Part shown: in pieces, positions 8,304 through 20,820 of the stretch
How the letters are laid out: the number at the start of each line of letters is the position of its first letter
Numbering within the stretch: the stretch's first letter is position 1
Assembly: GCA_000737985.1 (NCBI GenBank)
Contig: JNVT01000041.1
Span: 1-42,355 of the forward strand
Source of the DNA: Gammaproteobacteria bacterium MFB021
GTDB lineage: Bacteria > Pseudomonadota > Gammaproteobacteria > Pseudomonadales > Halomonadaceae
Length of the DNA stretch: 42,355 nt
Reading direction: 5' to 3'
The notes under the pieces: generated by a model
Told to the model about the DNA's origin: nothing
What the model saw: the letters and a program-made list of their open reading frames with translations, nothing else
The model's database searches: none
Made by a program: the position numbers and the translations under genes

Positions 8304-9341
8304 TCAGGGGGCGCTATCGCCGATCAGCAGCTCGGTTTCCAGGGTGCGTGAGCGGCGCGGCTCGAGATCCAGCAGCATGGCGGCCGCCAGCCGGCCCTTG
8401 GCCGCGCTGTCCTGGCGCACCGTGGTCAGGCGGGGTCGCCGCTGCTGACCTTCGGCGATGCCGTCGAAGCCGGTGATGCGCAGATCTTCCGGCACCCGCA
8501 GCCCGCGCCGCTCGGCCAGGTCGATGGCGGTCAGGGCGATACGGTCGGAGAGGCAGATCAGCAGGTCCGGACGTGACGCCGCGGGCTGGTCGAGCAGCGC
8601 CGCGACCACCGGCACGCAGCCGTCGTAGGTGTTGTGGTCGATGTTCCACAGCGCCACGCTGGCAGGGTCGATGGCGGCCTCCGTCAGCGCCTTGAAGATT
8701 CCGTCCAGGCGCCGCCGGGTGATGGTGAGATCGGCCGACAGCAGCGCCTCGGGGCCGATCTGGCCCTCGTGCGACTGGGTCAGACGCAGCCCGACGATGG
8801 CGACCCGCCTGGGCGGCTGGCGCAGGGCGTGACGGGTCAGGGCGAGGCTGGCCGGATAGTTGTCGATGTTGACTGCCGCAATACCCGGTAGATCGATGTC
8901 GATGGCCACGGCGGGGCGCCCCGCGATCAGGTCGAGGATGTGCGAGGAGGCGCCGTGAAGGCCGTAGACGATGATGCCGTCGGCCATGTCGACGCCGCCG
9001 GTGGTCTGCTCCAGGCGCCCGGGCAGCAGCATCAGCGAGTGGCCGTGCTGATCTAGCTGGGCGGCGACACCGGCGATCAGCTCGCTGGCGACGCTGTCGC
9101 TCAGGCTGTAGAAGAGATTTTCCGCCAGCAGCATGGCGATGATGCCGGAACGTCCGGTGCGCAGCATGCGCCCGCGGGAGTCGGGGCCGTGGTAGCCGAG
9201 TTCCGCCGCGGCGGCGAGAATCTCCTCGCGCCGGGCCTGGGAGAGCTGGTCGGGGCGGTTGAAGGCGTTGGAGACGGTGGCGGTGGAGACGCCGAGACGC
9301 GCGGCCACCGTCTTCAACGTCATGCGCTTGGTCGGGCTCAC
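8304..9341 (-). CDS. LacI-family regulator of the alpha-glucoside operon
   Basis: This is a 345-residue LacI/GalR repressor with helix-turn-helix LKTVAARLGVSTATVSNAF (about residues 9-27), a CcpA/PurR-like effector domain (IIVYGLHGASS, RPAVAIDID) and a C-terminal ITGFDGIAEGQQRRPRLTTV. It is the last gene after the alpha-glucosidase, on the same strand, so it probably controls the sugar operon and porin through the CTTAANCGNTTAAG sites at 16905 and 17075. I chose the GTG at 9341 because LacI proteins usually have 6-10 residues before the first helix; the ATG at 9323 is an alternative. The effector sugar is unknown. Confidence 0.85.
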   Translation of the reverse strand: MSPTKRMTLKTVAARLGVSTATVSNAFNRPDQLSQARREEILAAAAELGYHGPDSRGRMLRTGRSGIIAMLLAENLFYSLSDSVASELIAGVAAQLDQHGHSLMLLPGRLEQTTGGVDMADGIIVYGLHGASSHILDLIAGRPAVAIDIDLPGIAAVNIDNYPASLALTRHALRQPPRRVAIVGLRLTQSHEGQIGPEALLSADLTITRRRLDGIFKALTEAAIDPASVALWNIDHNTYDGCVPVVAALLDQPAASRPDLLICLSDRIALTAIDLAERRGLRVPEDLRITGFDGIAEGQQRRPRLTTVRQDSAAKGRLAAAMLLDLEPRRSRTLETELLIGDSAP

Positions 9342-9440
9342 GCTCGCAGGCCGCAGGCGAAGCGCCGCGTCGCGTACGGCTGGCGCCGTGCAGAGAGGGC
9401 CGTGGCCGGGGACATGCTCGAATCTCCTCGTCGAGGGGGG

Positions 9441-9466
9441 ATGACGGCCGCGGCGCCGGCCGTCAT
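9441..9466 (-). terminator. GC-rich hairpin between alpha-glucosidase and lacI-type gene
   Basis: The arms ATGACGGCCG and CGGCCGTCAT pair perfectly over 10 bp around a 6-base loop, starting just after the alpha-glucosidase stop. No T-run follows on the minus strand, so partial termination or mRNA stabilisation is more likely than a full stop. Confidence 0.45.
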
Positions 9467-9473
9467 GCCAGCG

Positions 9474-11099
9474 TCAGGCGGTGCGCAGCCAGACCGCCGC
9501 ATTGCCGGCCAGCATCGCGCCACTCACCGCATCGGGCCGGCTCTGGGCGAGCAGCGGTGCCGCCGGCAGCGCGACCGGGGCGTCACCCAGGTTGAGCACC
9601 ACTTGAACGTCACCGTTGGTCAACACCAGCACGTCTTCACGCGGGCTCGGAGCCCACGTCAGTTCGCCCTGGCCAAGGTTATGATCGCGGCGCAGTTTGA
9701 GCAACCGCTGATAAAGGCTGAGCGTCGAATCCGGCTGGTCGAGCTGACGATCGACGGCGTAATGGGCGTAGTTGTCCGGCTGCGGCAACCAGCGCTCGCC
9801 GCTGTCGTTGAAACCGAAGGCCGGCGCCTCGGCGCGCCACGGCAGCGGCACGCGGCAGCCGTCGCGGCCGCCATCCTCGCCGCCGGTGCGGTGGAAGCCC
9901 GGGTCCTGGCGGTAGCGGTCGGGCATGCTGGTGTGGTCGGGCAGGCCCAGTTCTTCGCCCTGGTAGAGATAGGCGGAGCCGGGCAGTGCCAGGGTCAGCA
10001 TGATGATCGCCCGCGCCCGGCGCAGCCCCAGCGCCTCGTCGGGCTGCTCGTCGCCGATACCGATCTTCTGCGGGCGTGCGCCAGGGTTCGACAGTCCCAG
10101 ACGCGAGGCGTGGCGTACGCCGTCGTGGTTGGACATCACCCAGGTGGTGGTGGCGCCGACCTCACCGGTGATGGTCAGCGAGCGGTCGATGATGGTGCGC
10201 AGCTCCGCGGCGTCCCAGTGGGCGGTGAGATAGTCGAAGTTGAACGCCTGCTGCATCTCGTCGGGGCGAATATAGCGCGCCACCCGCTCCGGCTTGAGCC
10301 AGGCCTCGGCGACCATCATGCGGTCGTCGCCGTATTCGGCCAGGATGCGATGCCAGCGGCGGTAGATATCGTGGACGCCGTCCTGATCCCACATCGGGCC
10401 GCGGTTGCCGCCCTCGACCATCACCTGCTCGCCGTCCCAGTCGGGCAGGCCTGGCTGCTTGATCATGCCGTGGGCGACGTCGACGCGGAAACCATCGACC
10501 CCACGGGCGAGCCAGAAGCGCAGCACGCGCTCGAACTCGTCGCCCACTTCGGGGTTGGTCCAGTCGAAGTCGGGCTGGGCGCTGTCGAACATGTGCAGAT
10601 ACCACTGGCCGTCGTCGACCCGGGTCCAGGCGGCGCCGCCGAAGATGCTCTGCCAGTTGTTGGGCGGCAGTTCGCCCTGCTCGCCGCGCCCGTCGCGGAA
10701 GAGATAGCGCGCGCGTGCCGGGCTGCCCGGTGGGCTGGCCAGCGCCTCCTGGAACCACGCGTGCTCGCTGGAGCTGTGATTGGGCACCAGGTCGACGATC
10801 ACCCGCATGCCGCGCTCGTGGGCACCGGCCAGCAGGCGGTCGAAGTCTTCGAGCGTGCCGAACAGCGGGTCGACATCACAGTAGTCGGAGACATCGTAGC
10901 CGGCATCGGCCTGGGGCGAGCGGTAGAACGGCGACAGCCACAGTGCATCGATGCCCAGCGCGGCGAGATAGTCGAGCCGTTCGGTGACGCCGGCGAGATC
11001 GCCCATGCCGTCGCCATTGGCGTCCATGAAGCTGCGCGGATAGATCTGATAGATGACGGCATCGCGCCACCACTGTTGCTGGGTCATGTGCTGGGTCAT
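9474..11099 (-). CDS. GH13 alpha-glucosidase
   Basis: This retaining glycoside hydrolase releases glucose from the non-reducing end of small alpha-glucosides. It has 541 residues from the ATG at 11099, chosen because GAGGAG lies 6 bases upstream. The GH13 regions are clear: IVDLVPNHSS (about 101-110), FRVDVAH with nucleophile Asp207, VAEAW with acid/base Glu265 and SNHD with transition-state Asp326. The N-terminal QIYPRSFMDANGDGMGDLAG is typical of subfamily 23 oligo-1,6-/alpha-glucosidases known from Halomonas. No signal peptide is seen, so it acts in the cytosol on sugars imported by the adjacent ABC system. Sucrose, maltose and trehalose are all possible substrates; sequence alone does not decide. 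Confidence 0.93.
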   Translation of the reverse strand: MTQHMTQQQWWRDAVIYQIYPRSFMDANGDGMGDLAGVTERLDYLAALGIDALWLSPFYRSPQADAGYDVSDYCDVDPLFGTLEDFDRLLAGAHERGMRVIVDLVPNHSSSEHAWFQEALASPPGSPARARYLFRDGRGEQGELPPNNWQSIFGGAAWTRVDDGQWYLHMFDSAQPDFDWTNPEVGDEFERVLRFWLARGVDGFRVDVAHGMIKQPGLPDWDGEQVMVEGGNRGPMWDQDGVHDIYRRWHRILAEYGDDRMMVAEAWLKPERVARYIRPDEMQQAFNFDYLTAHWDAAELRTIIDRSLTITGEVGATTTWVMSNHDGVRHASRLGLSNPGARPQKIGIGDEQPDEALGLRRARAIIMLTLALPGSAYLYQGEELGLPDHTSMPDRYRQDPGFHRTGGEDGGRDGCRVPLPWRAEAPAFGFNDSGERWLPQPDNYAHYAVDRQLDQPDSTLSLYQRLLKLRRDHNLGQGELTWAPSPREDVLVLTNGDVQVVLNLGDAPVALPAAPLLAQSRPDAVSGAMLAGNAAVWLRTA

Positions 11100-11149
11100 G
11101 CAAGACTCCTCGTCACAAGGTGGATATGGGGTCAGGGCCGGCGTGGCGA

Positions 11150-13566
<2,417 letters not shown>

Positions 13567-13654
13567 AGTTTCTCCTACCCGAAAACGGGGAAAGCGGTAG
13601 TGGCGCAAATTATTAGCGGCGCAAATCAGGTGTCGCGGAAAGCACCAGAGGCAT

Positions 13655-14497
13655 TCAGCCCTTGACGGCACCGGCGGTGAGCCCGGAGACGATTCGCCGC
13701 TGGAAAATCACCACCAGCACCACCAGCGGCACGGTGACGATCACCGAGGCGGCCATGATCGGCCCCCACGGCAGCTCGTACTGGCTGCCGCCGGAGATCA
13801 GCGCGATCGCCACCGGCACCGTGCGCTGCGAGTCGGTCAGGGTGAAGGTCAGGGCGAACAGGAACTCGTTCCACGCCGCGATGAAGGCCAGCAGGCCGGT
13901 GGTGGCCATCGCCGGCCACAACAGCGGCATGAACACCTTGGTCAGCGTGACCCAGGGCGAGGCGCCGTCGACGATCGCTGCCTCCTCGAGCTCATCGGGG
14001 AGCTGGCGCATGAAGGTGGTCAGAATCCACACCGTGAACGGCAGGGTGAAGATGGTGTAGCTCAGGATAAGCCCGCCGGGGGAGTTGTAGAGATCGAGCG
14101 TGCGGATCACCTCGAACAGCCCCGAGAGCACCGCCACCTGAGGGAACATCGACACCCCCAGCACGATCATCATCACCGTGGTGCGCCCGCGAAAGCGCAC
14201 CCGGCCCAGCGCCCAGGCCGCGGTCAGACCCAGCAGCAGGGCAATGAGCACCACGCTGAGGGCGACCACCACCGAGTTGCGGATCGCGGCCAGGAAGGTC
14301 GGCTGCGACAGCACCGTGACGTAGTTGGAGAAGTCCAGGCTATCGACCCAGTAGCTCACCTCGAACAGCTGACTCGACGGCTTCAGCGAGGTCACGATGG
14401 CGTAGTAGAAAGGGAAGATGGCATAGAGCACCAGCACCGCCACCAGCAGCCAGAAACCGGTTTTCAGTGCGATGGCCTTGAGTCTGCGCAGCGTCAT
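13655..14497 (-). CDS. ABC sugar permease, MalG type
   Basis: This is a 280-residue inner-membrane permease with six hydrophobic segments. The ABC coupling motif reads EEAAIVDGASPWVTLTKVFMPLL (about residues 178-200), the EAA loop that contacts the ATPase. The start ATG at 14497 overlaps the stop of the MalF-type gene (ATGA), so the two are translationally coupled. The N-terminal TM1 (FWLLVAVLVLYAIFPFYYAI) and the C-terminal end GAVKG match MalG-type subunits. Confidence 0.92.
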   Translation of the reverse strand: MTLRRLKAIALKTGFWLLVAVLVLYAIFPFYYAIVTSLKPSSQLFEVSYWVDSLDFSNYVTVLSQPTFLAAIRNSVVVALSVVLIALLLGLTAAWALGRVRFRGRTTVMMIVLGVSMFPQVAVLSGLFEVIRTLDLYNSPGGLILSYTIFTLPFTVWILTTFMRQLPDELEEAAIVDGASPWVTLTKVFMPLLWPAMATTGLLAFIAAWNEFLFALTFTLTDSQRTVPVAIALISGGSQYELPWGPIMAASVIVTVPLVVLVVIFQRRIVSGLTAGAVKG

Positions 14498-15501
14498 GAC
14501 CCACCTCCCAACTGGCGGCGTCCGAGATAGAGATAGACCACCGTGACCAGCGCGATGATCATGAACAACAGCGTCGAGGCGGCGCTGCCGTAGCCCACGT
14601 CCTGGAACTCCACCAACTGCTGGCGAGCGTAGATCGACATCGTCATGGTCGAGGCGGCGTTGGAGGTCAGCACGTAGATGACGTCGAACACGCGCAGCGC
14701 ATCCAGGGCGCGGAAGATCACTGCCACCAGCAGCGCCGGGGTGATCAGCGGCAGGGTGACGCGGAAGAACACCCGGACCGGATGGATACCGTCGACCTTG
14801 GCCGCCTCGTAGCAGTCCGAGGGCAGCATCTGCAGCGCCGCGAGCACCAGCAGGGCGACGAACGGGGTCGCCTTCCACACGTCGACCATGATCACCGCCC
14901 ACATCGACAGGCTGGCATCGGCGGTCCACGACAGCGGTGCGTCGATCAGCCCCAGGGTCATCAGCAGGTGGTTGATGATCCCGAACTGGTCGTTGAGCAT
15001 CCACGCCCAGATCTTGGCCGAGACCACGGTGGGGATCGCCCACGGGATCAGCATCGCCGCGCGTACCAGAGTGCGGCCGCGGAAGTGGGCGTTGAGCACC
15101 AGCGCCACGATCACCCCCAGCACCGCCTCCAGCGATACCGACACCAGCGCGAAGTAGAGCGTGTTCCACACCGACTGCCACCACAGCGGGTCGGCGAGGA
15201 TGCCGTACCAGCCGTTGTCATAGACCAGGTAGTTCTCGAGCCCGATGAAGTTGGCGCCTTCGAGGCTCGACAGGCTGGCGTCGGTGACGCTGAACCAGAA
15301 GGTGCGCGCCAGCGGCCAGCCGGCGACCAGCGCCAGGCCGACCAGCATCGGCGTCAGGAACAGCCAGGCCGCGCGCACCCGGCGCCGACGGACCCGGGTG
15401 CCGCGCTCGCGGCGCGGCCGTACCGGCTGGGTAGTCTCCAGCGTGCCGCCCGGTGTCGGGGCGGCCGGCGTCTGCGCCATCGTGGGTTGCCGATTAGCCA
15501 T
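14494..15501 (-). CDS. ABC sugar permease, MalF type
   Basis: This is a 335-residue inner-membrane permease subunit pairing with the MalG-type protein. A charged, proline-rich N-terminal tail of about 43 residues precedes TM1 (AAWLFLTPMLVGLALVAGW). The EAA loop reads YEAAKVDGIHPVRVFFRVTLPLI in the second half. It starts 18 bases after the first binding protein's stop. The pattern FIGLENYLVYDNG is typical of trehalose/maltose CUT1 systems such as ThuF, but this does not fix the substrate. Confidence 0.92.
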   Translation of the reverse strand: MANRQPTMAQTPAAPTPGGTLETTQPVRPRRERGTRVRRRRVRAAWLFLTPMLVGLALVAGWPLARTFWFSVTDASLSSLEGANFIGLENYLVYDNGWYGILADPLWWQSVWNTLYFALVSVSLEAVLGVIVALVLNAHFRGRTLVRAAMLIPWAIPTVVSAKIWAWMLNDQFGIINHLLMTLGLIDAPLSWTADASLSMWAVIMVDVWKATPFVALLVLAALQMLPSDCYEAAKVDGIHPVRVFFRVTLPLITPALLVAVIFRALDALRVFDVIYVLTSNAASTMTMSIYARQQLVEFQDVGYGSAASTLLFMIIALVTVVYLYLGRRQLGGGS

Positions 15502-15519
15502 GGATTGCCTCCCGGCCGC

Positions 15520-16785
15520 TTACCAGCGGCGCCGCTTGATGCGCTCGAGTTCGCTCTGCAGCGACGCCAGACCCTGGGCCGCGTCGACCTTGCCGGAGAG
15601 CACTTCATGCACGGTGTTGAAGAAAGCGTTGGAGACCCGCGGATACTTGTCGCCGGTCACCGCCGAGGGGCGCGGAATCGCCGAAGTGAAAGTGGTGTAG
15701 AGGGTGCCGAAGAAGGGCACCGCGGCGAGCACTTCCTTGTCCTTATAGAGCGCCGGCAGCGTCGGGTTATAGGAGCCTTCGATGGCGCGGCGCTTCTGCT
15801 CTTCCGGAGAGGTCAGGAAGGCCACCAGGTCGGCGGCCATCTGCGGATGCTCGCTGTAGCGCGAGACCGCCAGGTTCCAGCCGCCGAGCACCGCCGCACT
15901 GTGGCCGTCGGCACCGCCGGCGGGCAGCGCCACCACGCCGACCTTGTCACGGATGTCGCTCTGCTCGGACTGCACCAGATCCCAGGCGTAGGGCCAGTTG
16001 CGCATGAACAGCGCATTGCCCGACTGGAACACCCCGCGCGACTCCTCCTCGGTGTAGTTGAGCACCCCCTGGGGCGAGATATCGCCGATCCAGCTCGCTG
16101 CCAGGGTCAGCGCCTTGGCCGCCTGCGGGTTGTCGATGGTGATATCGCCGGCATCGTCGACGATGGTGCCACCGTCGGGATAGCTGGCGATCCACTCCAG
16201 CGCGTCCACCGTCAGCCCCTCATAGGCGCGCCCCTGGAACACGAAACCCCAGAAATCCTTGTGCCCGGCCTGGCGCTCGCCGGCCTGAACGGTGCGCGCC
16301 GCCTCGGTCAGCTGTTCCCAGGTGGTGGGTACATCAAGGCCGTACTTGTCGAGCAAGTCCTTGCGGTAGTAGAGCACCCCGGCATCGGTGAACCACGGCA
16401 TCGCCACCAGCCGGCCATCGACGGTGTTGTTGTCGACGATGGCGTCGAAGAAGTCGTCGGTGGTGCCTTTGGGCAGGTATTCGTCCAGGTCGATCAGGTG
16501 CGGCGCCAGCATGCCCGGCCACACCACGTCGATCTGGAACACGTCGATATCACCGGAGCGCGCGTTGAGGATCTGCTGATAGAGCGAGAGCCGCTCGGTG
16601 GCCGAGTTGGGGGTCGAGACCACCTCGACGCTGTGGCCGCTCTGGGCCTCCCAGCGCGCAACGCCCTCCTTGCACAGCGTGAGCTCGGCGCCGACCGCGC
16701 CGCACGAGATGGTGAGATCGGCGGCCTGGACCTGGCCCGCGATGGTCAGGGTGGTCGCCAGCATTAGCAGAGAACGTGTTTTCAT
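15520..16785 (-). CDS. ABC sugar-binding protein, first gene of operon
   Basis: This is a 421-residue periplasmic solute-binding protein of the ThuE/MalE class. The signal peptide (MKTRSLLMLATTLTIAGQVQA) is cut near residue 22. The mature protein has NTVDGRLVAMPWFTDAGVLYYR, WGFVFQGRAYEGLT, VLNYTEEESRGVFQSGNA and FMRNWPYAWDL, and ends in KRRRW. It is the promoter-proximal gene of the seven-gene minus-strand unit, fitting the high expression usually needed for binding proteins. It is clearly related to the protein at 11150-12445; both keep a cysteine pair just after the signal peptide (CGAVGAELTLC here). Confidence 0.92.
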   Translation of the reverse strand: MKTRSLLMLATTLTIAGQVQAADLTISCGAVGAELTLCKEGVARWEAQSGHSVEVVSTPNSATERLSLYQQILNARSGDIDVFQIDVVWPGMLAPHLIDLDEYLPKGTTDDFFDAIVDNNTVDGRLVAMPWFTDAGVLYYRKDLLDKYGLDVPTTWEQLTEAARTVQAGERQAGHKDFWGFVFQGRAYEGLTVDALEWIASYPDGGTIVDDAGDITIDNPQAAKALTLAASWIGDISPQGVLNYTEEESRGVFQSGNALFMRNWPYAWDLVQSEQSDIRDKVGVVALPAGGADGHSAAVLGGWNLAVSRYSEHPQMAADLVAFLTSPEEQKRRAIEGSYNPTLPALYKDKEVLAAVPFFGTLYTTFTSAIPRPSAVTGDKYPRVSNAFFNTVHEVLSGKVDAAQGLASLQSELERIKRRRW

Positions 16786-16904
16786 CCTGGGCTCCTGGGG
16801 AGTGCCGGTTGTTGTTGTGGGCGATCTCGTCGGTGGTCATCGCCGTGCGCCCGAGGTTCGTGCCGGCTGCCGCGTGGCCATTCATGGGGCCATGCCGGCG
16901 GCGT

Positions 16905-16918
16905 CTTAATCGTTTAAG
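16905..16918. promoter_or_regulatory. LacI-type operator, sugar operon side
   Basis: CTTAATCGTTTAAG is a near-perfect palindrome with a central CG, as LacI-family sites have. It lies 120 bases upstream of the first binding-protein start. Confidence 0.75.
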
Positions 16919-17074
16919 TTCGCAGCCAAGTTATGCCACCTGTTCGCGCCAGCTCAACCCGGACTTTGGTTGTAAAGACTTGAGAGATGAAAGGCACGAT
17001 CGATAGTCGATAACCCTGGCGCGAGCGCTTTAGACCTTGGTCACAGCGCCTTTTGTCGATGTTTTCACGCGGTT

Positions 17075-18848
<1,774 letters not shown>

Positions 18849-18900
18849 ACCGAGAGCCGACCTGGCTCTAGCCCGCCGTCAGCGGAGGGCCAGCGTGACC

Positions 18901-18934
18901 CGACACCCCGCCGATCATGATCGGTGGGGTGTCG
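18901..18934 (+). terminator. Terminator after porin
   Basis: CGACACCCCGCCGAT pairs with ATCGGTGGGGTGTCG (one G-U) around a CATG centre, followed by CGTTTC. It lies 52 bases after the porin stop and before the convergent lysO end. Confidence 0.8.
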
Positions 18935-18999
18935 CGTTTCAGACGTGCTGGGCAGTGCTGGACGGCGCTGGTGGGTGAGAGATGAAAGGCGGTGCAGGG

Positions 19000-19926
19000 T
19001 CAGCTGAACGAGAGCAGCAGAAGGATCAGCGGCGGTGAGAGCAGCGAGAGCAGAAAGCCGCTGACGATGGCCACCGGCACGCAAGCGATGCCGCCGTGCT
19101 TCTGGATCACCGGCAGGGTGAAGTCCATCGCCGTGGCGCCGCTGTAGCCGATTGCCAGCGGCACCGCGCCGCGGATGAACAGCGGCACCAGCAGAAAGGC
19201 CAGCAGCTCGCGGGCCAGGTCGTTGAAGAAGGCGGCGCCCCCCAGTACGGGGCCGATCTGGTCGCCGATCAGAATGCCCGACAGCGAGTACCAGCCGAAG
19301 CCTGCGGCCAGCGCCATGCCCTGGTTCCAGGGCAGCGCCAGCAGCGGTGCGGCGAGCAGCCCGGCGAGCAGTGAACTCACCAGCACCACGCCGGCGATTG
19401 CCAGTCCCAGTCGGTTGAGCAGGATCTGGCGCAGCCCGAGCCCTGAATTGCGCAGCTGGCAGCCGATCAGGCCGAGCAGGGCGTAGAGCGTCCAGGTGGC
19501 CAGGGTCTCGGCCTGGGCCGCCGGATGCCAGCCGAGCAGGCGCATGCCCGCGCCGAGCAGCACGCCGAGCGCGACCACGGCGCACAGCAGCACCGAGCCC
19601 TTCATCGCCTGCCACTTGCTCAGCGGCGGTGCATCGTCGCCGGCGATGCGCTCGACCCGCGCCAGCGGTCGCCGCGACAGCCACCACAGAGCGAGCAGAT
19701 TGAGCGGCGAGATCACCAGGAACAGGGTGGTGGCGGTGGCGCCGATGGTCGAGAGCTGCCCCAGCAGGTTCTCCATCCCGCCCAGGCCGATGCCCATCAG
19801 CAGCAGGATGACGTAGACCGAGGCGCTGACGCCGCGGTCGATGCCGCGGCGCACGCCGGCGTGTCGGACCGGTATCAGATAGCCGACGATCAGCGGCAAC
19901 AGTATCCACAGCAAGCCCAGCAGCAT
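19000..19926 (-). CDS. lysO: Lysine exporter LysO (YbjE family)
   Basis: This is a 308-residue inner-membrane protein with about 8-10 hydrophobic segments, matching LysO, which exports L-lysine and its toxic analogue thialysine. Family stretches are WILLPLIVGYLIPVR (about residues 6-20), LLMGIGLGGMENL, IGCQLRNSGLGLRQILLNRLG, GFGWYSLSGILIGDQIGPVLG, AAFFNDLARELLAF and SGATAMDFTLPVIQKHGG. The gene is monocistronic by position: a terminator of the upstream gene lies just before it and the porin terminator just beyond it. In E. coli lysO is ArgP/lysine regulated; nothing here shows this directly. Confidence 0.92.
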   Translation of the reverse strand: MLLGLLWILLPLIVGYLIPVRHAGVRRGIDRGVSASVYVILLLMGIGLGGMENLLGQLSTIGATATTLFLVISPLNLLALWWLSRRPLARVERIAGDDAPPLSKWQAMKGSVLLCAVVALGVLLGAGMRLLGWHPAAQAETLATWTLYALLGLIGCQLRNSGLGLRQILLNRLGLAIAGVVLVSSLLAGLLAAPLLALPWNQGMALAAGFGWYSLSGILIGDQIGPVLGGAAFFNDLARELLAFLLVPLFIRGAVPLAIGYSGATAMDFTLPVIQKHGGIACVPVAIVSGFLLSLLSPPLILLLLSFS

Positions 19927-19953
19927 GGCGACCTCGGCGACATGAACAATGAA

Positions 19954-19980
19954 AACGGGCGCCCTGTTGGGGCGCCCGTT
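19954..19980 (-). terminator. Rho-independent terminator of the DUF3108 gene
   Basis: AACGGGCGCCC and GGGCGCCCGTT form a perfect 11-bp stem with a TGTTG loop. On the minus strand TTTTC follows, so it ends the gene at 20013-20702 just before lysO. Confidence 0.88.
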
Positions 19981-20012
19981 GACGAGTCGAAACTGTAATT
20001 CGAGACGCTACG

Positions 20013-20702
20013 TCATTCAACTCCCTTGTCTTGCGGGAAACTGACATCGAGCAGGCTGAGCTGGCTGCGCTGCTCACCGTCGCGCACGTAGCGGCTGGCC
20101 AGTAGCAGGCCGGGCACGTCGCGGTCGAAGGTCAGGAACAGATGGCGGCCACGCTTGTCCGGGTCGGCGTCCCAGGTATCGACGCTGACGCCCGGAAACT
20201 TGCCGGCCGGTGTGGTGACTTCCTCTTCACCGGTCACCCGATAGTAGAGCGTCTTGTCGCGTCCCTTGTGATCCTGATAGGTCAACTGACAGGGAGAGAC
20301 CTGGTCGCTGCGACAGCGCGCCTCGGGGGCCGTGCGCGCGAGATCGAACAGCGCGGTCTGGCGGTCGGGCAGGCGTTTCAGCTGCTTGGCGTTCAGGTGG
20401 TAGTCATCGCCGATCCCCAGCAGCGAGTAGCCGGAGGTGTAGTCGAGGGCCTGCACGTCATCGCCCTTTACAGCGAAGCGCCCGCGCTCCTCGCCGTGGG
20501 CGATCTTGATACTGGCCTGCATCGCGCTCTCCCAGGCGTCGCCTTGCCGGCTCAGGCGGTGGGTGATGGTGGCATCCGGCCAGCCGCTGATGGCCAGGCG
20601 GTAGTGGGCCACGAAGGGCGTCGGTGCGCTTTGTGCCAGCGCCGTGGTCGTACCGAGCAGCAGTAGGGCGAATGACACTAGCATCGAGGTGAGGGTGGAC
20701 AT
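20013..20702 (-). CDS. Exported DUF3108 protein
   Basis: This is a 229-residue protein with a signal peptide ending at TTALA (about residue 23), so it is probably periplasmic. The remainder is beta-rich: FVAHYRLAISGWPDATITHRL, DDVQALDYTSGYS, TLYYRVTGEEEVTTPAGKFPGV and TFDRDVPGLLLASRYV, which fits the DUF3108 family found next to purN/purM in other gammaproteobacteria. The function is not established. A two-cysteine pair (CRSDQVSPC) in the middle could form a disulfide. It stands alone, followed by a strong terminator. Confidence 0.8.
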   Translation of the reverse strand: MSTLTSMLVSFALLLLGTTTALAQSAPTPFVAHYRLAISGWPDATITHRLSRQGDAWESAMQASIKIAHGEERGRFAVKGDDVQALDYTSGYSLLGIGDDYHLNAKQLKRLPDRQTALFDLARTAPEARCRSDQVSPCQLTYQDHKGRDKTLYYRVTGEEEVTTPAGKFPGVSVDTWDADPDKRGRHLFLTFDRDVPGLLLASRYVRDGEQRSQLSLLDVSFPQDKGVE

Positions 20703-20820
20703 CGTCTTGACTCAGGCTGGAGGCTTGGCTCTGTTGATGCCGATTGCGGCCAAAGGTTCACGCGCGCCGCAAGCGGGTGTGCAATATGCGGCGTGCTCGC
20801 TCCCGGCGCGGCTACCTTGA

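Noticed and set aside
14782-16767. Plus-strand reading frame of 661 codons opposite the ABC permease and binding protein
   Set aside because: Shadow of genes with signal peptide and EAA-loop motifs; composition is low-complexity.
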